From NCBI GenBank assembly GCA_017469885.1, contig JAFUFO010000038.1, positions 124,001-188,000 of the forward strand: 64,000 nucleotides of DNA. Reading direction: 5' to 3'. This document shows, in pieces, positions 33,140 through 41,860 of the stretch. Under the pieces are notes generated by a model that saw only the letters and a list, made by a program, of their open reading frames with translations, made no database searches and was not told where the DNA came from. This stretch comes from Solobacterium sp. (GTDB lineage Bacteria > Bacillota_I > Bacilli_A > Erysipelotrichales > Erysipelotrichaceae). The position numbers and the translations under genes were made by a program. Numbering within the stretch: position 1 is the stretch's first letter; each line of letters starts with the position of its first letter.

Positions 33140-35956
33140 ATGCCTAGAGAAGTGAATCCCCGCATTCATGTCAATGAGCGCGATTTTCCCCAGGAAGATT
33201 ATCATTGCGATGATCCTGAGAAAAAAGAGCTCGTAATGAAGCTTGCCCGGATGATCACCGACAACATCCCGCGCAAACTTCCCGGCGGCATGCACGAGAA
33301 TCATATGGATTTCTGGATTCTTGACCGCATGCTTACAAAAGAAGAAGTGAAGTTCATGATCAGCTTCAGAAAACGCCGTGTCGGCCGTACCACGAAGGAA
33401 CTCGCCGAGTGGAACAACATGAGCGAGGAAGAAGCGCAGAAGATCATCAACCATCTGCTCTGGATCGGTATCATCGAGCAGAACCGCGACAACGCGGATC
33501 ACCACATTCAGTATCTGATTCCGAAGTGGGTTGTCGGAAGCGGTGAGTATATGGTCGAACATCCGACCCTTCCCGATCTTCATCCGGAAGTCGCGACCAT
33601 GTTCAACCTCGCGCCGCAGGAGCCGCTTGAGCTTGCGGCCAAACTGGTTCCTCCGGGAGGCGCCGGCATCGGCATGCATGTCATTCCGGTTGAAAAGGCA
33701 ATTGAGGCGGAAAGCCAGTCCGTATCGGTCGAGCATCTGTCGCACTGGCTCGAAAAATACGATACCTTCTGCAGTATGGTCTGTGCCTGCCGCAAGGCAC
33801 AGCGCATCCGCGGCGAAGGCGTCGGTGATATCGAAGGTCATATGTGCATCGGTGTCGGTGATATCGCCGAGTTCCTCGTGACATCCGGCAAGGATGCCCG
33901 ATATATCACCCGTGAAGAAGCAATGGATATCATCATGCGCGCAGAGCGCAAAGGATATGTCCATCAGATTACCAACCTTGACGGTCCCTACCGCATCGTC
34001 GGCATCTGTAACTGTTCGCCGGGAAGCTGTTATGGTCTGCGTACCAGCCAGCTGTTCAACACCCCGAACATGAGCCGCAGCGCCTACCGTGCACACGTGG
34101 ACGCCGAGAAGTGCGTTGCCTGCGGAAAGTGCGTGGAAGTCTGCCCTGCCGGTGCCGCAAGACTCGGTCAGAAACTCTGCCGCAAAGACGGCTCCAAGGT
34201 AATGTATCCCATGCATGAGCTTCCGGATGACAATGTCTGGGGCGAAGACAAGTGGGATCCCGATTACCGTGACCACAACAAGATCAACTGTTATGACACC
34301 GGAACCTCGCCATGCAAAACCGCCTGCCCGGCACACATTGCCGTACAGGGGTATATCCGTATGGCGGCGGAAGGCCGGTATGAAGATGCGGTAAAGCTGA
34401 TCCGCCTGGACAATCCGTTCCCGGCCGTCTGCGGCGCCGTCTGCAACAAACGCTGTGAAGACCGCTGCACACGCGGAACCATTGACAAGCCGGTCGCAAT
34501 CGACGAAATCAAGAAGTTCCTCTGTCAGTATGAGCTGAAGAATCCGGGACAGTTTGTCCCGATCTGCGACAACGCCGAAGGAAAACAGTGGGACAACTAT
34601 AAGATTGCCGTGATCGGATCCGGTCCCGCCGGTCTCACCGCTGCCTACTGGCTGCGCACCGAAGGCTATCCGGTTACGGTATTCGAAAAGGAAAGCCGTC
34701 CGGGCGGCATGTTAATGAACGGCATTCCGAACTTCCGTCTGGAGAAGGACGTCCTCAACGCTGAGATTTCCATCATCGAACAGATGGGCGCCGAGATCCG
34801 CTGCGGCGTGGAAGTCGGTAAGGATATCACAATCGAAGAACTGCGCAAACAGGGATACAAGGCGTTCTATATCGCCATCGGCCTTCAGGGCGGACGCCTT
34901 GCCGGCGTTCCGGGTGAAGACGCACGCGATGTCGAAAGCGGTGTTTCCTTCCTGCGCCGCATCAATCAGGATCCGTCGATCCGTCTGAACGGCGACACGG
35001 TTGTCGTGGGCGGCGGAAATGTTGCGGCGGATGTCGCACGCACTGCACTTCGTGCCGGTGAAGGCAAAGTTTATATGGTCTGCCTTGAACAGCGTGAGGA
35101 AATGCCTGCCGCGAAGGATGAAGTGGAAGAAGTCGAGGCGGAAGGCATCACCATCGTCAACGGCTACGGTCCGAAGGAGATCCTTACGGATGCGGAAGGC
35201 AATATCACAACCATCGTCTTCAAAAAATGTACCAGCGTATTTGACGCAGACCACCGCTTCAACCCGCAGTATGACGAAAACGACACTCTTCGTGTCGACT
35301 GTTCCAATGTACTGATGTCCATCGGACAGAGTGCGGAATGGGGCGATCTTCTCAAGGGAACGTCCGTTAAACTCAACCGCAACGGAACTGCCATCGCAGA
35401 TAAGATCACCTACCAGACCGATGAGCCTGATATCTTCGTCGGCGGTGATATTTACCACGGTGCCCGCTTTGCGATCGACGCCATCGCGGAAGGCAAACAG
35501 GGCATGGTCTCCATCAACCGGTATGTCCATGAGGGTCAGTCCCTTACGATCGGCCGTGACCTGCGTGAATTCATCGAGCTCGACCGTGACGATATCCGTA
35601 TCGAGTCCTATGACAATGCGGATCGTCAGCGTCCGGGATTCAAGCCGGGTGACGCAAAATCCACCTTCAGCGATCTGCGCGAACCGCTCACAGAAGAACA
35701 GGTACGCACCGAAGCGAACCGCTGCCTTAAGTGCGGTGCCACAACCGTTGACCTGAACCAGTGTGTCGGATGTGGTCTCTGCACAACACGCTGTGAATTC
35801 GATGCCATTCATCTGAAACGGGATATCCCGGGCGGCGCAGACATGCATACTGCAGAAGAAATGATGAAGTGCGTCGGACCGTATGCTCTGAAGCGCGGCA
35901 TCAGAATCCTCAAGAAAAAGATTACCGGCAAGTCGGATTATCCGACCGAACAGTAA
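33140..35956 (+). CDS. Large multi-domain Fe-S flavoprotein oxidoreductase
   Basis: 938 residues. About 1-320 is a cysteine-bearing module of unknown type (a winged-helix-like stretch near 55-130, then CSMVCAC and CNCSPGSC near 211-297). A ferredoxin motif CVACGKCVEVCP lies at 325-336. A GltD/DPYD-type Fe-S domain follows (CKTACPAH, CGAVCNKRCEDRC, about 392-443), then FAD and NAD(P) folds (GSGPAGLTAAYWL at 493-505; VVGGGNVAADVA further on) and a C-terminal ferredoxin (CLKCG; CVGCGLCTTRC, from 862). It should move electrons from NAD(P)H to an unknown acceptor. The ATG at 33140 has AAGGAG upstream. Strong FadR-type operator; I infer a lipid reductase or its electron donor. Confidence 0.85.
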   Translation: MPREVNPRIHVNERDFPQEDYHCDDPEKKELVMKLARMITDNIPRKLPGGMHENHMDFWILDRMLTKEEVKFMISFRKRRVGRTTKELAEWNNMSEEEAQKIINHLLWIGIIEQNRDNADHHIQYLIPKWVVGSGEYMVEHPTLPDLHPEVATMFNLAPQEPLELAAKLVPPGGAGIGMHVIPVEKAIEAESQSVSVEHLSHWLEKYDTFCSMVCACRKAQRIRGEGVGDIEGHMCIGVGDIAEFLVTSGKDARYITREEAMDIIMRAERKGYVHQITNLDGPYRIVGICNCSPGSCYGLRTSQLFNTPNMSRSAYRAHVDAEKCVACGKCVEVCPAGAARLGQKLCRKDGSKVMYPMHELPDDNVWGEDKWDPDYRDHNKINCYDTGTSPCKTACPAHIAVQGYIRMAAEGRYEDAVKLIRLDNPFPAVCGAVCNKRCEDRCTRGTIDKPVAIDEIKKFLCQYELKNPGQFVPICDNAEGKQWDNYKIAVIGSGPAGLTAAYWLRTEGYPVTVFEKESRPGGMLMNGIPNFRLEKDVLNAEISIIEQMGAEIRCGVEVGKDITIEELRKQGYKAFYIAIGLQGGRLAGVPGEDARDVESGVSFLRRINQDPSIRLNGDTVVVGGGNVAADVARTALRAGEGKVYMVCLEQREEMPAAKDEVEEVEAEGITIVNGYGPKEILTDAEGNITTIVFKKCTSVFDADHRFNPQYDENDTLRVDCSNVLMSIGQSAEWGDLLKGTSVKLNRNGTAIADKITYQTDEPDIFVGGDIYHGARFAIDAIAEGKQGMVSINRYVHEGQSLTIGRDLREFIELDRDDIRIESYDNADRQRPGFKPGDAKSTFSDLREPLTEEQVRTEANRCLKCGATTVDLNQCVGCGLCTTRCEFDAIHLKRDIPGGADMHTAEEMMKCVGPYALKRGIRILKKKITGKSDYPTEQ

Positions 35957-35992
35957 CCCTGAAGCAAACACGGACAGGAGAATGAAGTCATA

Positions 35993-36031
35993 AAAACACC
36001 ATCAGGACAGATCTAATGGTGTTTTTAATAC
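35993..36031 (+). terminator. Terminator of the large flavoprotein gene
   Basis: AAAAACACCAT and ATGGTGTTTTT form the stem, with an 11-12 nt loop and a T tail. Confidence 0.88.
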
Positions 36032-36316
36032 ATCGATTTTCAGAGCGTGTTTCATCCTCGCCCGCTGTTTTCTGAGCCAATGCGAATCAGAGGTTTTCTC
36101 CGTTGCTCTCTATCACCTTTTTATACCACCAGAACGAATCTTTCCGAACCCGGTGAAAGTCTCCTTCTCCTTTGTCGCTGCGGTCTCGTGTATCCTGATC
36201 TGATGCAGATTTTGTTATTCAGTGATTCTGTACATTTTTCGCAAGCGTTTGAAGGATACTGCAGTTGTCATTACACCTCCCTGTTATTGAAAGATTATCC
36301 GACCGGGCAATGATTC
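36032..36316. other. Intergenic stretch, no gene recognised
   Basis: About 285 nt between two terminators. A short plus-strand frame of 88 codons exists but has no ribosome site, odd composition and no family resemblance. I see no RNA gene or repeat. Confidence 0.6.
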
Positions 36317-36368
36317 AAAAACAGAACAGGCTGCTTCACATCAATGTGAGGCGGCCTGTTCTGTTTTG
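36317..36368 (-). terminator. Terminator of the P-loop/CYTH gene
   Basis: A long stem, ACAGAACAGGC paired with GCCTGTTCTGT plus inner pairs around TCACAT/ATGTGA, is followed on the minus strand by TTTTTG. Confidence 0.9.
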
Positions 36369-36386
36369 TCTTTGTTTCTGTCTGAT

Positions 36387-37499
36387 TCAGTGGCTGAGTG
36401 TGTTGAATGAAGCTTCCGCAAGCGCGGAGTTTTTGTATGCTGGATCACCGGTGACCTCTTTGCGCACGGTCAGTTCCTTCGGGAACCGGATCTCTTCGTG
36501 CTCTTCCTGAAGTTCGATTTCAAGGATTGCCTTGTCATGCCAGAATGGATAGATATCGATCTCGAAATACTGGTTATCATAGGTCAGACAGTATCTGGTC
36601 TTGCGGATCGGACGCTTGCCGGGATCGGCCTCCATCAAAAGGTCAAGATACTGGTTCTGCGTCAGACGTTCTTCCACCTGAATGATTTTTGTCGGCGATA
36701 CCTGCCGCTTGGAAGTCATGTAGTAGGAGTAGTGCCCTTTCTCGCCGCGCTGGCGGACACGGAGCTCCTCTCCTTCCGGCGTGATCAGATAAGTCTGATT
36801 GATCTCCACCCGACAGCAGTTCTCCAGGCTTTCGAGCCAGCGGATATCCGGGAAGTCAATAACAAACTTCCGCTTGATGTTGAACGGTAGCTGGCCGCCG
36901 AGCACATAGGTCATCTCGGAGATCAGACGCTTGAGCTTCTCGTTGAAATCCGTGGTATTGTCAATGACCCGCAGATGCGGATGGCCGGTCCATGCGGCGA
37001 TCAGCTGGTTGTCCAGTTCAATCGCCCGCTCTACAGATTCAATGCGCGCGCCGTTGTTTTCGGTGGTATAGAACTGCTCCGCCCCTTTGGCAGCGGTCAC
37101 AAGATGGAATACCGCGTCATAGGAATCCCGCACTTCGATCTCATTAAGATTCATTTTCGCAAGGATGCGCTGAAACTCATCCTCCGTCATATATGCCCGG
37201 TTATCGATCATTCCGCGGTCGCAAATGATGAGGATCTTGTCCTCCGGCATCGTTTTTGCGGCATTGATAAAGATCTGTTCCTTCTCCCACTGCAGACGCA
37301 TCTGTCCGACCTGGTAATCATAATTGGTCCCGCAGGTCCACGGCGCCACACCGCCGGTGATCAGTTCCGTTGCGGTTTCCGGCACAAAGAGCACCTTGTA
37401 TCCGGTCTTGGAGAAGGCATTATGGATCCAGCTCAGCGCTGTTGTTTTTCCGGCGCACGGACCGCCGGTAACGACTACTTTTTTGATTGTCTTGGACAT
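36387..37499 (-). CDS. P-loop NTPase fused to a CYTH domain (Ttd14-like)
   Basis: 370 residues. The N-terminal half is an AAA_28-type P-loop domain: Walker A GGPCAGKTT at about 12-20, LFVPETATELI, and Walker B-like ILIICDRGMID. The C-terminal half has the CYTH pattern of paired charged residues (EINQTYLI, EELRVRQRGEKG, KRQVSP, EIDIYPFWHDKAILEIEL). The same two-domain order occurs in animal Ttd14, a GTP- and phosphatidic-acid-binding protein (established knowledge for the fly protein). The bacterial role is unknown. Monocistronic, with its own promoter and terminator. Confidence 0.85.
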   Translation of the reverse strand: MSKTIKKVVVTGGPCAGKTTALSWIHNAFSKTGYKVLFVPETATELITGGVAPWTCGTNYDYQVGQMRLQWEKEQIFINAAKTMPEDKILIICDRGMIDNRAYMTEDEFQRILAKMNLNEIEVRDSYDAVFHLVTAAKGAEQFYTTENNGARIESVERAIELDNQLIAAWTGHPHLRVIDNTTDFNEKLKRLISEMTYVLGGQLPFNIKRKFVIDFPDIRWLESLENCCRVEINQTYLITPEGEELRVRQRGEKGHYSYYMTSKRQVSPTKIIQVEERLTQNQYLDLLMEADPGKRPIRKTRYCLTYDNQYFEIDIYPFWHDKAILEIELQEEHEEIRFPKELTVRKEVTGDPAYKNSALAEASFNTLSH

Positions 37500-37550
37500 A
37501 TTGAACGCCTCATTTCACATGTATTATATCAGCCGGATCACCGATTCTTT

Positions 37551-37583
37551 GGAAAAAGGAAGCGCGCTTACATACACTTCCTT
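37551..37583 (-). terminator. Terminator of the PTS IIC-type gene
   Basis: AAGGAAG and CTTCCTT flank a 14-nt loop, followed by TTTCC on the minus strand. Confidence 0.7.
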
Positions 37584-37606
37584 GAGAGAATTCCTGTTTT
37601 ATCTGA

Positions 37607-38677
37607 TTACAGTGCGAGATCACCGTCTTTCACCCAGCCAAGCTTCCGGCATACTGTATTGATCAATGGGGCAAGAATTGCCGGAAGAACAAACGAAATC
37701 AGAATCAGTCCGATCCAATCCACGGCTGTCGGCGTAATTGCGAAAGCCCCGCGGGCAACCGCTGCTTCGCTTGGCGCAAGCCATCCGGTCCAGACACCAA
37801 TCTGACCGCAGAAGCCACAGGTTCCCATGCCGGAATTGATCGGAGCCCCGTTCATCTGAAGATGAAACAGACAGGTCGCAACAGGTCCGGTAATCGCAGA
37901 GGTCACGATCGGTGCGATCCAGACCCGCGGGTTCTTTATGATATTCGGCATTTGCAGCATCGAGGTTCCGATGCCCTGGCTGATGAGACCGCCCCATTTG
38001 TTTTCTTTAAACGACATAACCGCAAAGCCGACCATCTGCGCGCAGCATCCGGCAACTGCCGCTCCGCCCGCAAGCCCGGTCAGCCCGAGCACAGAACAGA
38101 TTGCCGCAGAAGAAATCGGAAGTGTGAGCGCAATTCCAACCAGTACCGATACTGCGATGCCCATCCAGAACGGCTGAAGCTTTGTGGCTTCATCGATCAG
38201 AATGCCAAATGATGCGGCTGCGGTACCGATTGGCGGGGCAATCAGTTTTGCGAGCGCAACTCCAATGAAAATCGTTACTGCAGGGGTCACAATGATATCC
38301 ACCTTCGTTTCTTTGGATACCGCCTTTCCACATTCCGCTGCGATGATTGCGATGATCAAAACTGCTAATGGTCCGCCGGCCCCGCCCTCCGCGTTTGCGG
38401 CCCAGCCTACAGCAGCCAGTGAAAACAGCACCATCGGATCTGCTTTGAGTGCATACCCGATCGCCACTGCCATGGCTGGACCGGATACACTCATTGCGTA
38501 ACTGCCGATATCTGTAAGAAATGCCCAGCCGAACTGCTGGCCGAGTGTTTTTAAAATTGTACCGATCAGCAGGGAACAGAACAGACCCTGTGCCATGGCG
38601 CCAAGCGCATCAATGCCATAGCGTTTTGCGGAGAATACTATATTCTTACGCGCAAGAAATCTTTTTACATCACTCAC
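37607..38677 (-). CDS. PTS EIIC-like membrane permease
   Basis: 356 residues with about ten membrane helices, of the PTS_EIIC_2 family (PF13303-type: VDIIVTPAVTIFIGVALAKLI, GINSGMGTCGFCGQIG-like segment, TPTAVDWIGLIL). No IIA or IIB partner lies beside it. Family members act without known PTS partners and their substrate is uncertain. The start is a GTG at 38677 after GGGGGA; the ATG next to it is out of frame. Upstream is a TGTAC-tttg-GTACA inverted repeat close to a likely promoter, perhaps an operator. Confidence 0.82.
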   Translation of the reverse strand: MSDVKRFLARKNIVFSAKRYGIDALGAMAQGLFCSLLIGTILKTLGQQFGWAFLTDIGSYAMSVSGPAMAVAIGYALKADPMVLFSLAAVGWAANAEGGAGGPLAVLIIAIIAAECGKAVSKETKVDIIVTPAVTIFIGVALAKLIAPPIGTAAASFGILIDEATKLQPFWMGIAVSVLVGIALTLPISSAAICSVLGLTGLAGGAAVAGCCAQMVGFAVMSFKENKWGGLISQGIGTSMLQMPNIIKNPRVWIAPIVTSAITGPVATCLFHLQMNGAPINSGMGTCGFCGQIGVWTGWLAPSEAAVARGAFAITPTAVDWIGLILISFVLPAILAPLINTVCRKLGWVKDGDLAL

Positions 38678-38831
38678 ATCGAAATCCCCCTTATTTCTGA
38701 TACTTATCTACCATTATTGTTGTCAATGTACCAAAGTACAAACATTCCATCCTGTTTTTTGCGGTAAATATCGTTGAAAAAAACAGTATATTCAGATGAA
38801 CAGAGCTGCTGTAATGTAATGAGAACTGACA

Positions 38832-38863
38832 GAAAAAAATGGGTATCACATCACATGCGATAC
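38832..38863 (-). terminator. Terminator of the thioredoxin-reductase-like gene
   Basis: GTATCGCAT-gtg-ATGTGATAC followed on the minus strand by CCATTTTTTTC. Confidence 0.75.
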
Positions 38864-38874
38864 TCTTTGTCTGT

Positions 38875-39741
38875 TTACTGTGCCTTGTGCTCAAGCTGTG
38901 TCAGATAGCTGACTGCGGAGAGCACGGCGGTATTGCCCTGGCCGGCGGACTTGATGTACTGGTACGGGAGGCCTGCAATATCCCCTGCCGCAAAGCAGCC
39001 CGGGATAGATGTGGACATGTCGATGTTCACCTTTACATGGGCGCCTTCGGTTTCAAGACCCGGAACCAGTTTTCCCGGCGCAACCGCTTCACGGAGAATA
39101 AAGACACCGTCTGTCTCGATTTCCTGTCTGTCAGTCTTCAGTTTTTCCACCTTAGAGGTTCCGATGATTTCCACCGGCTTCTCGTTAAGCACTTCAATGC
39201 GCTCATTGACATGCACTTCATCCTTATAAAGCGGAATATAGTAAACCTTTGCGGCATACTCACTCAGAAAGTCCGCTTCCGCTTCCTCTTTTGCGGAGCT
39301 TGCGATCACAACTGCGGTCTTTCCCTTATACAGTGCTGCGTCACAGGTTGCGCAGTAACTGACGCCGCGGCCAAGCAGCTCATCCTCATTCGGATACGGC
39401 TTTGCGGCAATGACACCGGTCGCCAGGATGACGCTCTTTGCCTCATACATATTGGATGCGCCCTGAATCGCAAACGACTCACCCATCGCATAGACAGCGG
39501 TGATCTGTTCTTCCGTGATCTCGATTCCCATCTGAGCGATGTGATCGAGGAATGCCTTCTGCATTGCCTCTCCGCTCACTTCCGGAAGACCGAGATAATT
39601 CAGAATCGTGTGTGCCTTCGCTACCTTGACTGAAGAGCTCTTAGAGCCGAACAGAATCAAATTTTTATTTCTTACTTTCGCTGTGATTGCGGCTTCCAGT
39701 CCTGCAGGACCGGTTCCGATAATCGCAATATCATAAACCAT
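38875..39741 (-). CDS. Thioredoxin reductase-like NAD(P)/FAD disulfide reductase
   Basis: 288 residues. FAD fold YDIAIIGTGPAGLEAAI, redox-active YCATCDA at about 138-144, and the C-terminal CFAAGDIAGLPYQYI. Shorter than canonical TrxB and lacking the usual GGGxSA-type NADPH motif (VIASSAKEEAEA instead), so pyridine nucleotide use is uncertain; ferredoxin-type variants of this family exist. GGAGG precedes the ATG. Single gene, divergent from the diguanylate cyclase. Confidence 0.87.
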   Translation of the reverse strand: MVYDIAIIGTGPAGLEAAITAKVRNKNLILFGSKSSSVKVAKAHTILNYLGLPEVSGEAMQKAFLDHIAQMGIEITEEQITAVYAMGESFAIQGASNMYEAKSVILATGVIAAKPYPNEDELLGRGVSYCATCDAALYKGKTAVVIASSAKEEAEADFLSEYAAKVYYIPLYKDEVHVNERIEVLNEKPVEIIGTSKVEKLKTDRQEIETDGVFILREAVAPGKLVPGLETEGAHVKVNIDMSTSIPGCFAAGDIAGLPYQYIKSAGQGNTAVLSAVSYLTQLEHKAQ

Positions 39742-39855
39742 AACATTGTTCCTCCGCTGATATTGTAACCGCAGTCGTACAAAAAACCGGAACAGATGCC
39801 CGATTGATATACATTTCGGCGTTTAGTATTCAGTACCCCGCGGCAATAATCACGC

Positions 39856-39861
39856 TATAAT
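39856..39861 (+). promoter_or_regulatory. -10 box overlapping an upstream in-frame ATG
   Basis: TATAAT whose last bases are part of the first ATG of the frame. The real start must be the next ATG (39872), leaving a leader of about 3-4 nt. The -35 region is poor, and an AATAAT 10 nt upstream is an alternative -10. Confidence 0.4.
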
Positions 39862-39871
39862 GAAATTGACA

Positions 39872-41233
39872 ATGAAGGAATCCAGACAATCACAAGCTGT
39901 CGTCGGCGGAGTCAAACTTCAGAATGCCGGAATTGTTTTTATCATCCTTGCGGCAGTTTTAATTGCGCTTCTTTCCTACACCGTTCTTAAGGTATCCGCG
40001 TTTTACTCCGAATTCACCCGGACAAGCCAGACTTATGCACAGCTTGAAAATGCGGCAGAATCCTATCAGGATGCCGCAGCCTTTCTGACCTCCAATGCAC
40101 GGGATTTTGTATCGACCGGAAGACGTCTTTATCTGGATGGGTATTTCCGGGAACTGTATGAAACAAGACGATGTGAGACGGCGCAGAATCAGCTGCGTCA
40201 GTACGGCAGTCCGGAAATTGTCTCCCTCTGCGATGAAGCGGAACAGATTTCCATCTCCCAGCAGAAACAGGATCTGTATGCCATGTGTCTGTTCGTTGAT
40301 TCCCTTGGAATGAAACGTTCGGACTTCCATACCGATTTTGATTCGGTTGAGCTCAGCGCGGCGGATGCCGGGCTTTCCGCTGCCGCAAAACAGCGAAAGG
40401 CACAGAATCTGATCTATTCCGACGCGTATGAAACGGAAATGCATGAGCTTAACAGAATCATCGAACAATGCCAGGACTCTATCGTAGAGACCGGTATTGT
40501 GTATCAGCGCACCTCTTCGCAGCTTCTCCGCAGTCTGATGCGTCTTCAGAGCCTGCTTATCGGAATTAATATTGCGCTGATGTGCGCAATCCTGTATATC
40601 GGGTATTATCTGATTCTCAAACCGCAGCACAATATCGTTCAGCGCATGGCTGATCATGAAGAACTCCCTCTGGAAGGTGTACATGAGCTTCAGTACATTG
40701 CGTCCACCTATAACAGTATTTTTGAAGAAAACCGCAGTATTCGCGATCAGCTTTCCTTTGAGGCTGTGCATGACAAACTGACCGGTCTTTATAACCGCAG
40801 AGAATTTGACCGGCGCAGAGCGCAGGGCGGATACGGAACACTCGTGCTGATCGATATCGATGAATTCAAGAAATACAACGATACCTACGGTCATGAAACC
40901 GGCGACCGTGTTCTCGTCCGGGTAGCCGACGTCCTGCGGCAGTTCTTCCGGAAGGATGACATCATTTGCCGGTACGGCGGTGATGAATTCGCTGTCCTGA
41001 TGCACGGGGTAAACGATGCCCGCAAAGACCGTCTTGAAAAACGCTGTATCGAAATCCAGCAGGTCCTTAATCAGGAAGAAGACAGGATTCCGCCAGTTAC
41101 GCTCAGTATCGGCATTGCGCTGGAAGACCGGAAGACCGAAACGAATGATGTCTTCCGTGATGCGGACACTGCGCTGTATGAAGTGAAAAAACATGGCCGC
41201 AACGGCTATACCTTCTATAATCCGGCACATTAA
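39872..41233 (+). CDS. Membrane-bound diguanylate cyclase (GGDEF)
   Basis: About 453 residues. Two membrane helices (about 18-40 and 228-250) bracket a ~180-residue helical extracytoplasmic sensor. A short linker leads to a GGDEF domain from about 295 with DKLTGLYNRREF, IDIDEFKKYNDTYGH and the intact RYGGDEF. An inhibitory I-site RKDD lies five residues before GGDEF. It should make cyclic di-GMP with product feedback. The ATG at 39872 lacks a ribosome site. Confidence 0.92.
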   Translation: MKESRQSQAVVGGVKLQNAGIVFIILAAVLIALLSYTVLKVSAFYSEFTRTSQTYAQLENAAESYQDAAAFLTSNARDFVSTGRRLYLDGYFRELYETRRCETAQNQLRQYGSPEIVSLCDEAEQISISQQKQDLYAMCLFVDSLGMKRSDFHTDFDSVELSAADAGLSAAAKQRKAQNLIYSDAYETEMHELNRIIEQCQDSIVETGIVYQRTSSQLLRSLMRLQSLLIGINIALMCAILYIGYYLILKPQHNIVQRMADHEELPLEGVHELQYIASTYNSIFEENRSIRDQLSFEAVHDKLTGLYNRREFDRRRAQGGYGTLVLIDIDEFKKYNDTYGHETGDRVLVRVADVLRQFFRKDDIICRYGGDEFAVLMHGVNDARKDRLEKRCIEIQQVLNQEEDRIPPVTLSIGIALEDRKTETNDVFRDADTALYEVKKHGRNGYTFYNPAH

Positions 41234-41251
41234 AACCCCGCCGAAGCAGGG
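41232..41251 (-). terminator. Terminator of the AmmeMemoRadiSam operon
   Basis: CCCTGC-ttcg-GCGGGG, a UUCG-capped stem, followed by TTTTAAT on the minus strand. It abuts the stop codon of the convergent GGDEF gene. Confidence 0.75.
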
Positions 41252-41266
41252 CCTTCACAGATTCAT

Positions 41267-41857
41267 TCATACGATCCGTCTTGAGACCATGACACCGTCC
41301 CCGACATCGGGATGCCACGTCGTCTCAAAGCGCGGATCGTTTTTCATGGTTTCCCGGAACTTCCGGATCTTCCGTGTCATCTGCAGGGTGCTGCGGTTTT
41401 CGGAAAGCTCCGGATGATCGACAATACCATGGAAATTCAGGTTGTCAAACACAAATACCGATCCAATCACGGAGTTCGGCAGAAAGTGTTCCACATACAT
41501 GCGGTACTGCGATTTTGCGGCATCGATAAAAAACAGATCATAGTACTGGTTCGTCCGGTACAGTCCGGCATCACACAGATGCGCAAACACACGGTCATCC
41601 AGACCAGCCTCATGGATGTTCCGTACAGCCTGGGCATGCATTTCCGGATCGATCTCAAGTGTATCCACAGTGATGTTCTCCCGCACACCGGCGATCTTCA
41701 TTGCGGACCAGCCGACGGCAGTCCCGCATTCCAGAACGCGCATGACTGACGGATGAGAACGGATGTATTCCAGCAGGAATTCCATTCCGTCTCCCAGCAT
41801 GATCGGCACATGGTCCTGCCGGGCGGCATGTTCAATTTCGTTCAGTGTTTTTCCCAT
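41267..41857 (-). CDS. SAM-dependent O-methyltransferase, TrmR/YrrM-like
   Basis: 196 residues of the class I methyltransferase_3 group. The SAM-binding motif LECGTAVGWSAM at about 42-53, DTLEIDPEMHAQA and the metal/substrate Asp in LFFIDAAKSQYRMY are seen. In Bacillus the relative TrmR methylates tRNA wobble hydroxyuridine; catechol-type substrates are the alternative. The start ATG (41857) is 3 nt past the amrS stop, so it belongs to that operon. Confidence 0.85.
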   Translation of the reverse strand: MGKTLNEIEHAARQDHVPIMLGDGMEFLLEYIRSHPSVMRVLECGTAVGWSAMKIAGVRENITVDTLEIDPEMHAQAVRNIHEAGLDDRVFAHLCDAGLYRTNQYYDLFFIDAAKSQYRMYVEHFLPNSVIGSVFVFDNLNFHGIVDHPELSENRSTLQMTRKIRKFRETMKNDPRFETTWHPDVGDGVMVSRRIV

Positions 41858-41860
41858 CAC

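Noticed and set aside
33068-34336. Minus-strand frame of 422 codons opposite the large flavoprotein
   Set aside because: Shadow of a well-supported plus-strand gene with clear Fe-S and nucleotide motifs.
36047-36313. 88-codon plus-strand frame in the intergenic gap
   Set aside because: No ribosome site, implausible composition, and it follows a strong terminator.
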